Shown here in pieces: positions 1 through 5,884 of a stretch of 12,990 bases of DNA. The translations under genes and the position numbers were made by a program. This stretch comes from an uncultured Rhodospirillaceae bacterium (GTDB taxonomy: Bacteria; Pseudomonadota; Alphaproteobacteria; MPNO01), in NCBI GenBank assembly GCA_937916005.1, contig CALGIA010000527.1, forward strand, positions 1 through 12,990, read 5' to 3'. Each line of letters begins with the position of its first letter. The stretch's first letter is position 1. Below the pieces are notes generated by a model that made no database searches, was not told the origin of the DNA, and saw only the letters and a program-made list of their open reading frames with translations.

Positions 1-2
1 AG

Positions 3-2207
3 GGCAAGACGGTTTTCGCAAACCCGGCCGCCGTGAAGTTTGTGGGGGCCGAGTCACTCGACCAGATTCTCGGCACGGACCCGATCGATTTCGTCCATCC
101 AGATGATCAGGAACATATCCGGCGCCGCCGGCGGGAGTTGCTGCAGGGATCGGAACAGCTCATACCCACCGAATTGCGCTATAGGCGGCTTGATGGCGGG
201 TTGGCGCTGGTTGAAACCGTTTCGACGCGGATGACGTGGCGCGGGCAGGACGCGAATCTGGTTATGGTCCGCGACCTGACGGAGCGCGACCACGCGCAGA
301 AAGCGCTGAAGGAAAGCGAGAAGCGTTTCCGTGATTTCGCGGCCTCTGGGTCCGACTGGATGTGGGAAACCGACCGTGATCATCGCATTGCGTGGGTTTC
401 CGATATTTTACGAGACCGATATGAGCTGGCGAAAGAGGCCCTGATCGGCGAAGTGTTCTGGGAAGCCGGAAAGCTCGATGTAGGTGTCGATGAACTCAGG
501 CAAGCCTTGCAATCGCAGATGCCCTTCCGCGGCATTCCCTTTTCGCGTCTCGACAAGGAAGGACGGCGTCTGTACCGAACCGTTAATGGCCATCCGATAC
601 TGGATGATGCCGGCATTTTCCAGGGATATCGCGGCACCACGACCGACACTACGCGAGACGTGGAAGCCCGCCTGCAGGCGGATAAATCACAGGCCCGGTT
701 CGCCGAAGCGATCGAAAACATGAACGATTCCCTCGCGGTTTATGATTCCGATGACCGGCTGGTTATCTGCAATGGGGAATTCCGCCGGTTTTCAAAAGTG
801 CCGGATGAACTCCTCCAGCCCGGAACGACATTCGAAGCGTTCTTGCGGGCCAGGGCCGACACGGGAATGTATGACGGCCTCGCCGAGGGATCCTTCGAGG
901 GATCCGTCGAGGACTGGGTCGCCGACCGCATGGCGCGTCACCGGGATCCCAAGGGAACCGTGCACACCTTGCTCGTCAATGAACGGTGGCGCCGGATTCG
1001 CGAGGAACGCCTGCCCGGCGGCGGCACCGTCTTAATCGGCACCGACGTTACCGATGAAATACAGGCCAATCTGGCCTTGCAGGACAGTGAAGCCCAGATA
1101 CGCCTGGTGACCGATAATATTCCCGCCCTTGTGGCCTATATCGACAGGCAGCAGCGGATCTGCTTCGTCAACAAAACCTATGCCGATTTTTTCGGCGAGA
1201 CGCCGGAAAGCCTCATCGGAAAATCTATCCGGGAAATTCGTGGCGAAGAGGCCTATCAAAACGCGTTGCCGAATATCGGGCGCGTCCTGGCCGGCGAGAG
1301 CTCCACTGTGGAAGAGGTCCGGCAATTTCAAGATGGAAAAGCCGTCAATTGGCGGGTCACGCGAATACCGCATTTCGGTGATGACGGCGAAATTGTGGGC
1401 TATTTCGTGATCATTTTCGATATCACGGATGACCGCCAACGGGAAATGCAGCTGCGCCAGTCGCAGAAAATGGAGGTGGTCGGCCAGCTGACCGGTGGCG
1501 TCGCCCATGAATTCAATAATCTGCTGATGGTGGTGCTGGGTAATCTGGAACTAATCGAAGATGGATTCGGCGATGAAGAGGCCAGGCGGCGTCTGCTGGA
1601 GACTGCCAAAAAGGCCACAATTCGCGGCGGCGATCTGACCCAGAGGCTGTTGGCTTTTTCACGGCGGCAGGATCTGCGTGCCAAATCCATCGATTTGAAT
1701 GAGCTGGTCGATGGGCTGGTCGATATGAGCCGCCGGACTCTGGGAGAATCCGTTACGGTCGTGGTGGAGTCCGCCGCCGATCTTTGGCCGGTTATCGCCG
1801 ACGAAGGTCAGGTCGAAGCGGCGTTGCTGAATTTCCGGATCAATGCGCGCGATGCCATGCCCAATGGCGGCATGCTGACCATCCGGACCGCGAATGCGGT
1901 GATCGGCGCTGAGGAAATTCCCGCCGGCGCGGGCGCGCGCCCGGGTGACTATGTCCTGCTGGAAGTAAGCGACACCGGCCACGGGATGGAGCCGGAAATT
2001 ATCGAACGGGCGTTCGAGCCATCTTTACCACCAAAAAAATCGGTGAGGGCACCGGTCTCGGTCTCAGCATGGTCTATGGTTTTGCCGAGCAGTCGGGTGG
2101 ATTTCTCGCCATCGAAAGCGAAATCGGGCGCGGCGCATCCTTGCGGTTATATCTGCCGCGCGCCAAAATTGTTGCGAAGGATCATGGGTCAACCGATGCG
2201 GCGATGA
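3..2207 (+). CDS. PAS-domain hybrid histidine kinase, 5'-partial and frameshifted (PAS-HisKA-HATPase part)
   Basis: This is a multi-PAS sensor kinase that should autophosphorylate on His and pass phosphate to its own receiver domain. The frame is open to the left edge: codons before the GTG at 33 still read as PAS sequence (FANPAAVKFVGAES), so the true start is outside the window. Numbering from base 33: end of PAS1 1-90 (FVHPDD), PAS2 about 95-215, PAS3 about 220-342, PAS4 about 352-480, then the HisKA H-box GGVAHEFNNLL with His492 (bases 1506-1508) and the HATPase N-box (NARDAMPNGG) and G1 box (DTGHGM). No transmembrane segment is visible, so the seen part looks cytosolic. At about 2022 the expected FEPFFTTKKIGEGTGLG becomes FEPSLPPKKSV and the frame then runs to an out-of-place TGA at 2205. 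The G2 region, last strand and receiver follow in the -1 frame (next entry). The cause is either a one-base loss, real or from sequencing, or recoding at the adjacent A7. Confidence 0.88.
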   Translation, partial: GKTVFANPAAVKFVGAESLDQILGTDPIDFVHPDDQEHIRRRRRELLQGSEQLIPTELRYRRLDGGLALVETVSTRMTWRGQDANLVMVRDLTERDHAQKALKESEKRFRDFAASGSDWMWETDRDHRIAWVSDILRDRYELAKEALIGEVFWEAGKLDVGVDELRQALQSQMPFRGIPFSRLDKEGRRLYRTVNGHPILDDAGIFQGYRGTTTDTTRDVEARLQADKSQARFAEAIENMNDSLAVYDSDDRLVICNGEFRRFSKVPDELLQPGTTFEAFLRARADTGMYDGLAEGSFEGSVEDWVADRMARHRDPKGTVHTLLVNERWRRIREERLPGGGTVLIGTDVTDEIQANLALQDSEAQIRLVTDNIPALVAYIDRQQRICFVNKTYADFFGETPESLIGKSIREIRGEEAYQNALPNIGRVLAGESSTVEEVRQFQDGKAVNWRVTRIPHFGDDGEIVGYFVIIFDITDDRQREMQLRQSQKMEVVGQLTGGVAHEFNNLLMVVLGNLELIEDGFGDEEARRRLLETAKKATIRGGDLTQRLLAFSRRQDLRAKSIDLNELVDGLVDMSRRTLGESVTVVVESAADLWPVIADEGQVEAALLNFRINARDAMPNGGMLTIRTANAVIGAEEIPAGAGARPGDYVLLEVSDTGHGMEPEIIERAFEPSLPPKKSVRAPVSVSAWSMVLPSSRVDFSPSKAKSGAAHPCGYICRAPKLLRRIMGQPMRR
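2022..2039 (+). other. Frameshift site with an in-phase A7 slippery run
   Basis: The family consensus needs CCA TTC TTT ACC ACC, but the sequence reads CCATCTTTACC, one T short just after base 2021. A run of seven A follows at 2033-2039, in the 0 frame as A-AAA-AAA. This is a classic -1 slippage pattern, and a -1 shift there would also rejoin the downstream frame, changing only FFTT to SLPP. A plain one-base deletion is the simpler reading because FTT is already encoded before the A run. Confidence 0.7.
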
Positions 2208-2587
2208 CGGTCGAGCCGGGAACAGGCACCATTCTGGTGGTCGAGGATGACGCGGATGTCCGTGATCTTGTGGTTCATATGCTGCGGGAGCTGGAATATC
2301 GGGTGCTCGAAGCGGAAGATGGGTCCGGCGCCCTGGCGGTTTTGGAAAACAATGACCATATCGATATTCTGTTTACCGATGTGGTGCTGCCGGGCGACAT
2401 GAACGGGACCGAAATCGCCCGCCGCGCCCTGGCGAAATTACCCGACCTTAAAGTCATGCTGACGACCGGCTACGCCGAAAACACTCTCGGCGATCTCACT
2501 CTCGGCGGCGCTATATCCGGCATCATCCGCAAACCTTACCGCAAAGGCGAACTGGCCGAGGCGCTGACCCGGCTGACCAGGTTCTGA
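2069..2587 (+). CDS. Frameshifted 3' part of the hybrid kinase: end of HATPase plus receiver domain
   Basis: In the -1 frame relative to the upstream kinase, the sequence continues it without a gap. FTTKKIGEGTGLGLS (bases 2024-2068) precedes the ATG at 2069, and MVYGFAEQSGG then completes the HATPase domain. After a short linker comes a CheY-like receiver (about 2221-2587). It shows the acidic pair in VVEDDADVRDL, the phospho-acceptor Asp in LFTDVVLPG (bases 2378-2380), the conserved Thr in MLTTGYAEN and the Lys in IRKPYRKGEL. The ATG at 2069 is an internal Met of the parent protein, so a separate gene is unlikely although the receiver could fold alone. I read 3-2587 as one hybrid kinase interrupted at about 2022. 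The receiver would take phosphate from His492 or reverse the flow. Confidence 0.85.
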   Translation: MVYGFAEQSGGFLAIESEIGRGASLRLYLPRAKIVAKDHGSTDAAMTVEPGTGTILVVEDDADVRDLVVHMLRELEYRVLEAEDGSGALAVLENNDHIDILFTDVVLPGDMNGTEIARRALAKLPDLKVMLTTGYAENTLGDLTLGGAISGIIRKPYRKGELAEALTRLTRF

Positions 2588-2622
2588 TTCTTCGTATCTC
2601 CGTGACATGGCAATCCGGCCCA

Positions 2623-2646
2623 GCGACCCGTTAAAGAACGGGTTGT
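2623..2646 (+). terminator. Weak hairpin after the kinase (possible terminator or processing site)
   Basis: ACCCGTT (2626-2632) and AACGGGT (2637-2643) form a perfect 7-bp stem around an AAAG loop. Three more outer pairs including G-T wobbles extend it. It begins about 35 bases after the kinase stop and about 65 before the next gene. No T-run follows, so intrinsic termination is doubtful. Confidence 0.3.
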
Positions 2647-2697
2647 GGAATTTCGGCCGCGCGGTAATCATGTGCCGGCAGTCGTAAATACGAAAAT

Positions 2698-2707
2698 GAG
2701 GGGGGAG
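2698..2707 (+). promoter_or_regulatory. Ribosome-binding site of the SDR gene
   Basis: A purine stretch GAGGGGGGAG ends 2 bases before the ATG at 2710; its upstream part lies at a normal distance. It supports 2710 as the start. Confidence 0.6.
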
Positions 2708-2709
2708 TC

Positions 2710-3513
2710 ATGAAGGGCTTGAAAGACAAAGTCGTGCTGATTTCGGGAACGGCGGGCGGGCAGGGCCGCGCGGCGGCGCTGGCGTTTGCCCGCGAAGGCG
2801 CCAAGGTGCTTGGCTGCGACGTGAAAGTCGCCGAGGCGGAAGAAACCGTTCGTATGGTTACGGAAGCCGGCGGAACCATGCGCTCCATCCAGCCGCTCGA
2901 TTTGAGCGACCTGGATAACGCCAAGGACTGGGCCAAGGTCGCGTATGAAGAATGGGGCGGCATTGACGTGCTCTATAACAACGCCGGTTCATTGCGCTCC
3001 CATGGGCCATTCGCCACGTCGACCGTTGAGGATTGGGACCTGACGGTGAAGTATGAGCTGACCATGCCCTATGTGACCACCCTGGCCGTGTGGCCATACC
3101 TGGTCGCGCGCGGCGCTGGGCTTATTCTCAGCACGGCGTCGATTTCTGGTCATCTCGAATTCCTGCCCTTGCGCACGGCGGCCCACGGCGCGACCAAGGC
3201 CGGCGTGATGGGCCTGACCCGCATGCTCGCCGCCGAAGGGTCGCCCCACAACATCCGCGCCATCAGCATCAGCCCGGGCTTGATCAAATCGCCGACCACG
3301 GCACGGTTCTGGTCCGGCGAGGATGAAGCCCATACGGCGACCGGAATCGGCATCACCGCCAATATCCCCATGGGCCGGCCCGGGGAATGCGAGGAAATCG
3401 CGGAAGTCGCCGTGTTCCTGGCATCGGACGGCGCGTCCTATATCAACGGCACCGATATCCTGGTCGATGGCGGGGTCAGCAGCTGCACCTTCACGCCGAT
3501 CAGCGGAAATTAA
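2710..3513 (+). CDS. SDR-family oxidoreductase with altered catalytic tetrad
   Basis: This 267-residue protein has the length and order of a classical short-chain dehydrogenase/reductase. Its nucleotide site is SGTAGGQGR (Gly13, Gly17, Gly19), and Asp37 closes strand 2, which usually favours NAD(H) over NADP(H). NNAG is at 90-93, and the C-terminal part keeps the SPGLI and GTDILVDGG motifs. The oddity is the active site. The normal Tyr-x-x-x-Lys is His159-Gly-Ala-Thr-Lys163, and the catalytic Asn of the helix after NNAG aligns with Glu116 (VKYEL). Only a Ser (144 or 146) and Lys163 remain of Asn-Ser-Tyr-Lys. It may use His as the acid/base, or may bind nucleotide without normal dehydrogenase activity. 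The substrate cannot be read from sequence. The start is fixed by ATG plus a strong purine ribosome site. It lies 122 bases after the kinase on the same strand and converges with the VOC gene. Confidence 0.9.
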   Translation: MKGLKDKVVLISGTAGGQGRAAALAFAREGAKVLGCDVKVAEAEETVRMVTEAGGTMRSIQPLDLSDLDNAKDWAKVAYEEWGGIDVLYNNAGSLRSHGPFATSTVEDWDLTVKYELTMPYVTTLAVWPYLVARGAGLILSTASISGHLEFLPLRTAAHGATKAGVMGLTRMLAAEGSPHNIRAISISPGLIKSPTTARFWSGEDEAHTATGIGITANIPMGRPGECEEIAEVAVFLASDGASYINGTDILVDGGVSSCTFTPISGN

Positions 3514-3521
3514 AAGAAAGC

Positions 3522-3534
3522 GGCAGAGCCTGCC
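3522..3534 (-). terminator. Short hairpin between convergent SDR and VOC genes
   Basis: GGCAG (3522-3526) pairs with CTGCC (3530-3534) around a 3-base loop. Read leftwards it is followed by a T-rich stretch (GCTTTCTTTT, 3511-3520), as expected for an intrinsic terminator of the VOC transcript whose stop is at 3556. The stem is only 5 bp, so efficiency is uncertain. Confidence 0.4.
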
Positions 3535-3555
3535 ATCTCTTCCGGGATTGACGGA

Positions 3556-3957
3556 TCAGGTCGGTATTTTCCAGGACGCATCCGCATGCACTTTCGATGT
3601 CACGTCGATGACCACGCCGTCGATGTCGCGATATTTGCGTTCGAATTCCGGACCGCCGCCGACATTTAAGATCTGGCCATGAAATTTTCCACCGGCCGCT
3701 TCGACCGCCTCGCAGGATTCGGCCATGTCGTCGACCATGAATCCCATGTGATGCAACCCGATATAATCGGACCCGCGTTCATCCGGCGCATTGTCGTTCG
3801 ACTTCAAATGCAGCAGCGCCAGGGAAACCACGCCATCGGACAGCATGACCGCCACGTCCGATTGGCGCACCCGCTTCATATCGAAGGCGTCTTCATAAAA
3901 TTTTGCCGTGGCCTCAAGATCTTTCACGCTCAACGCAATATGTCTCAGCTTCGCCAT
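3556..3957 (-). CDS. VOC superfamily (glyoxalase/dioxygenase fold) protein
   Basis: This 133-residue single-domain protein of the vicinal oxygen chelate fold starts with the typical LRHIALSVKDLEAT strand-helix. Its second half opens with LHHMGFMVDDM and ends at YRDIDGVVIDVTS. Probable metal ligands by position are His6, His70 and Asp118 (the last slot is often Glu), with His50 as a possible fourth. The fold serves glyoxalase I, epimerases, extradiol dioxygenases and resistance proteins; nothing here picks one. It has no signal peptide, so it is cytosolic. GGGGAG sits 9 bases before the ATG at 3957. It is the last gene of the leftward run, 98 bases after the oxygenase gene, and could be co-transcribed or use a promoter in that gap. 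Confidence 0.88.
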   Translation of the reverse strand: MAKLRHIALSVKDLEATAKFYEDAFDMKRVRQSDVAVMLSDGVVSLALLHLKSNDNAPDERGSDYIGLHHMGFMVDDMAESCEAVEAAGGKFHGQILNVGGGPEFERKYRDIDGVVIDVTSKVHADASWKIPT

Positions 3958-3966
3958 ATCGGAATT

Positions 3967-3972
3967 CTCCCC
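3967..3972 (-). promoter_or_regulatory. Ribosome-binding site of the VOC gene
   Basis: GGGGAG on the minus strand, 9 bases before the ATG at 3957, supports that start over internal ones. Confidence 0.6.
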
Positions 3973-3986
3973 GGCTATTATTAAAT

Positions 3987-4000
3987 CGATTATGAAATCG
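3987..4000. repeat. Small palindrome upstream of the VOC gene (candidate operator)
   Basis: CGATT (3987-3991) and AATCG (3996-4000) are inverted around ATGA, in an AT-rich patch about 30 bases before the VOC start. A direct copy of AAATCG also occurs at 3983-3988 and 3995-4000. The position fits an operator or promoter-proximal element, but arms this short can arise by chance. Confidence 0.25.
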
Positions 4001-4055
4001 GTATTCAGCTTGGTGGGAAGCTTAGCATCGCGCCGTCGCCGGAGGAATGGGTGCT

Positions 4056-4577
4056 TTATGCGGCGATAAGCTTGAACGCCAGCGTCACCCTCAGCCCGCC
4101 ATAAAATCGGCTTGGCGCGCGGCCCGCATGGGGGATGCGTGCGTCGAACAGAACGGCCCGGTTGGGCGCCGGCTTGACCGCCAGCAGGATCTCGCCGTTC
4201 TGGTCCTGATAGATTGTCTCGCCGTCCCAGTCGGTCTTCCAGGTCGGCATGGGATAGTAGAGCAGGGTGTATGTGCCTTCGCGGTTGTCATCCAGGTGGA
4301 TGCCGCCGCCGAGGCCGTAGGTGTGGCCGTTGGCGTATTGGCGCAACACCGACAGGCTGCGGCCGGTTTTTTCCTCGCAGGACGGCTTGGCGAATTCCCA
4401 TAGCCGGCTGGTGGCCGGGTCGTCATCCAGATCCATCTTCCAGAACGACACGCCGCTATTGTTCCCGGACCCGTGCCCGAAATACCAGTTCTTGGACATG
4501 CAGGCTCCCCACACCGCTTCGTGCAATTCGGCGGGCGCCAGCTTGTCCATAACCTGAATGAAGGGTTTGATGATCAT
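4056..4577 (-). CDS. 2-oxoglutarate/Fe(II)-dependent oxygenase (prolyl-hydroxylase-like)
   Basis: This 173-residue protein has the double-stranded beta-helix signature of the 2OG-Fe(II) oxygenases. The iron triad is His94-x-Asp96 (GGIHLDDN) and His150 (RIPHAGRAPS), and Arg163 (GLRVTLAFKL) is 13 residues later, where the 2-oxoglutarate-binding basic residue sits. YTLLYYPMPTWKTDWDGET and VKPAPNRAVLFDAR resemble the core strands of prolyl 4-hydroxylase-like enzymes. Enzymes of this class decarboxylate 2-oxoglutarate to succinate while hydroxylating a protein or small-molecule substrate. No signal peptide is seen, so it should be cytosolic. The start is ATG 4577 with GAGGGA 3 bases upstream (4581-4586). 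It lies only 30 bases after the FecR-protein gene, suggesting one transcript. The neighbouring protein has several PPG motifs, so it is a candidate substrate (inference). Confidence 0.87.
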   Translation of the reverse strand: MIIKPFIQVMDKLAPAELHEAVWGACMSKNWYFGHGSGNNSGVSFWKMDLDDDPATSRLWEFAKPSCEEKTGRSLSVLRQYANGHTYGLGGGIHLDDNREGTYTLLYYPMPTWKTDWDGETIYQDQNGEILLAVKPAPNRAVLFDARIPHAGRAPSRFYGGLRVTLAFKLIAA

Positions 4578-4607
4578 GTTTCCCTCGCCCGGGCCAGGTC
4601 CAATCGG

Positions 4608-5882
4608 CTATCGCTGCAGCTTGCCGACGCCGGTCCCGGTCACGCTGTCGGTATAGCTAAGCTTATGAACCAGTTCTCCGAATATCACGCCGTTGGTATT
4701 CAGAAATTTATAGTTAAAGTTGGCGACGCCGCCGGTGAGCGGGCCAGAAAGCGCAATGCCGTTCTCAGAGATATCCACCGGCCCCGAGCCAGACGCAAAC
4801 GGGTTGGCAAGCAGAGGGAACGAGGCGGTTCCTATCGAAGTGAACGCGCTTGTGGTCGTAATCGAAACTCCGCCGGTGGCGGTCTGGGTGCCGAAATTAT
4901 AGCTATAATTAACATTATAATTCCCCCGTATGACACCGGCGACAAAAATCGGCCGGGGCAAGCCTGAAAAATTGGCGATTCCCGAGCTGATCGATCTCAG
5001 CTGCTCATAGGTGGTGGTGTCGCCCGGCGGCGGTTGGAATTGGGTTCCGTCCGGGGGCGGCGGCAACAGCCCGCCGATCTGGATGCCGGCCAACCCACCG
5101 GCAGTCCCGTCCCCGGTCACGTCCCCAACCGGTGGTCCGGGTGGGAGGGGACTGGTCGGTTTCAGTAGAGGTCCAGGGGGTGGCGGGCCGCTGAGTTGGC
5201 CGGTGATCGCGCTCATCTGGGCCGGGTCCAGACGGATTGGAGGGGTGGGTGCTTGATCGGCGCCAGTGATCCGGGTGGCGAAGCCCGGGCGCACGATTTG
5301 GACCGAGGCGTTGGCGTTGGCCACACCCAGCCCCGTGACGGTAATGCTGCCGATGCGCTCTCCGGTATTGCTGTTGGGTCCGGGACCCAGCAGCACGACC
5401 GTGGCGCTGATGCCGTCGGTATGTCCGGCGACGCTGGTGCCGCGCACCCCGATGGAGCCGACCGGCAGTTTCACCACCATTTTCGACGGGTCCCGTTTTG
5501 AAACCTTGCCGGTCACGAAGCGGAACGTACCCTTGAGCACCGATGCCGCGACCTTGCCTTTGCTGGTTTTGGGGTCATACACAAATTCGTCGATCACGAT
5601 CGCGGCCTTGGGGCCGATCGTGAACACGGTTTCGTCCAGCAGCATGATCTGAAGCCGTCCCTCAGGGCCCGTCGTCACCCGGTCGCCCAGAAAGATGGGT
5701 TCGCCGCTGGCCACTTTCTTGCCGATTTCGCGCACGCCGGAAATGGCGGCGAGCTGGACGATGCCGCGCACGGCGGCCGCATTGCCGACCCGTTCCATGC
5801 CGGTGGCCGCCATGAAGGGCGCGGCGCACATGGTGGCCGCAAGGCAGGTGGAAATCAGCTTCGGCGACAGGTATCTGGTCAA
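4608..5882 (-). CDS. Exported FecR-domain protein with proline-rich linker and beta-rich C-terminus
   Basis: This is a 424-residue protein from the TTG at 5882. Residues 1-25 form a Sec signal peptide (basic MTRYLSPK, hydrophobic core, cut near APFMA). A FecR domain covers about 38-155, with GEPIFLGDRVTTGPEG and a closing VRGTSVAG. Proline/glycine-rich sequence at 232-287 contains three PPG motifs. A C-terminal region of about 125 residues (300-424) is rich in short alternating strands. Unlike the iron-signalling FecR it has no transmembrane helix after the FecR domain, so it is probably periplasmic, surface-bound or secreted. There is no lipobox at the predicted cut: the only Cys residues (about 13 and 19) lie inside the signal core. 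The frame is open to another TTG at 5897, but GGGAG (5891-5895) sits 8 bases before 5882, so I chose that start, 2 bases after the preceding stop. The C-terminus may be a small barrel like cargo of the barrel protein encoded just upstream. Confidence 0.83.
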   Translation of the reverse strand: MTRYLSPKLISTCLAATMCAAPFMAATGMERVGNAAAVRGIVQLAAISGVREIGKKVASGEPIFLGDRVTTGPEGRLQIMLLDETVFTIGPKAAIVIDEFVYDPKTSKGKVAASVLKGTFRFVTGKVSKRDPSKMVVKLPVGSIGVRGTSVAGHTDGISATVVLLGPGPNSNTGERIGSITVTGLGVANANASVQIVRPGFATRITGADQAPTPPIRLDPAQMSAITGQLSGPPPPGPLLKPTSPLPPGPPVGDVTGDGTAGGLAGIQIGGLLPPPPDGTQFQPPPGDTTTYEQLRSISSGIANFSGLPRPIFVAGVIRGNYNVNYSYNFGTQTATGGVSITTTSAFTSIGTASFPLLANPFASGSGPVDISENGIALSGPLTGGVANFNYKFLNTNGVIFGELVHKLSYTDSVTGTGVGKLQR

Positions 5883-5884
5883 AT

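Noticed and set aside
1032..1508. 158-codon minus-strand frame inside the sensor kinase
   Set aside because: It overlaps PAS and HisKA coding sequence with clear family motifs; no ribosome site or domain.
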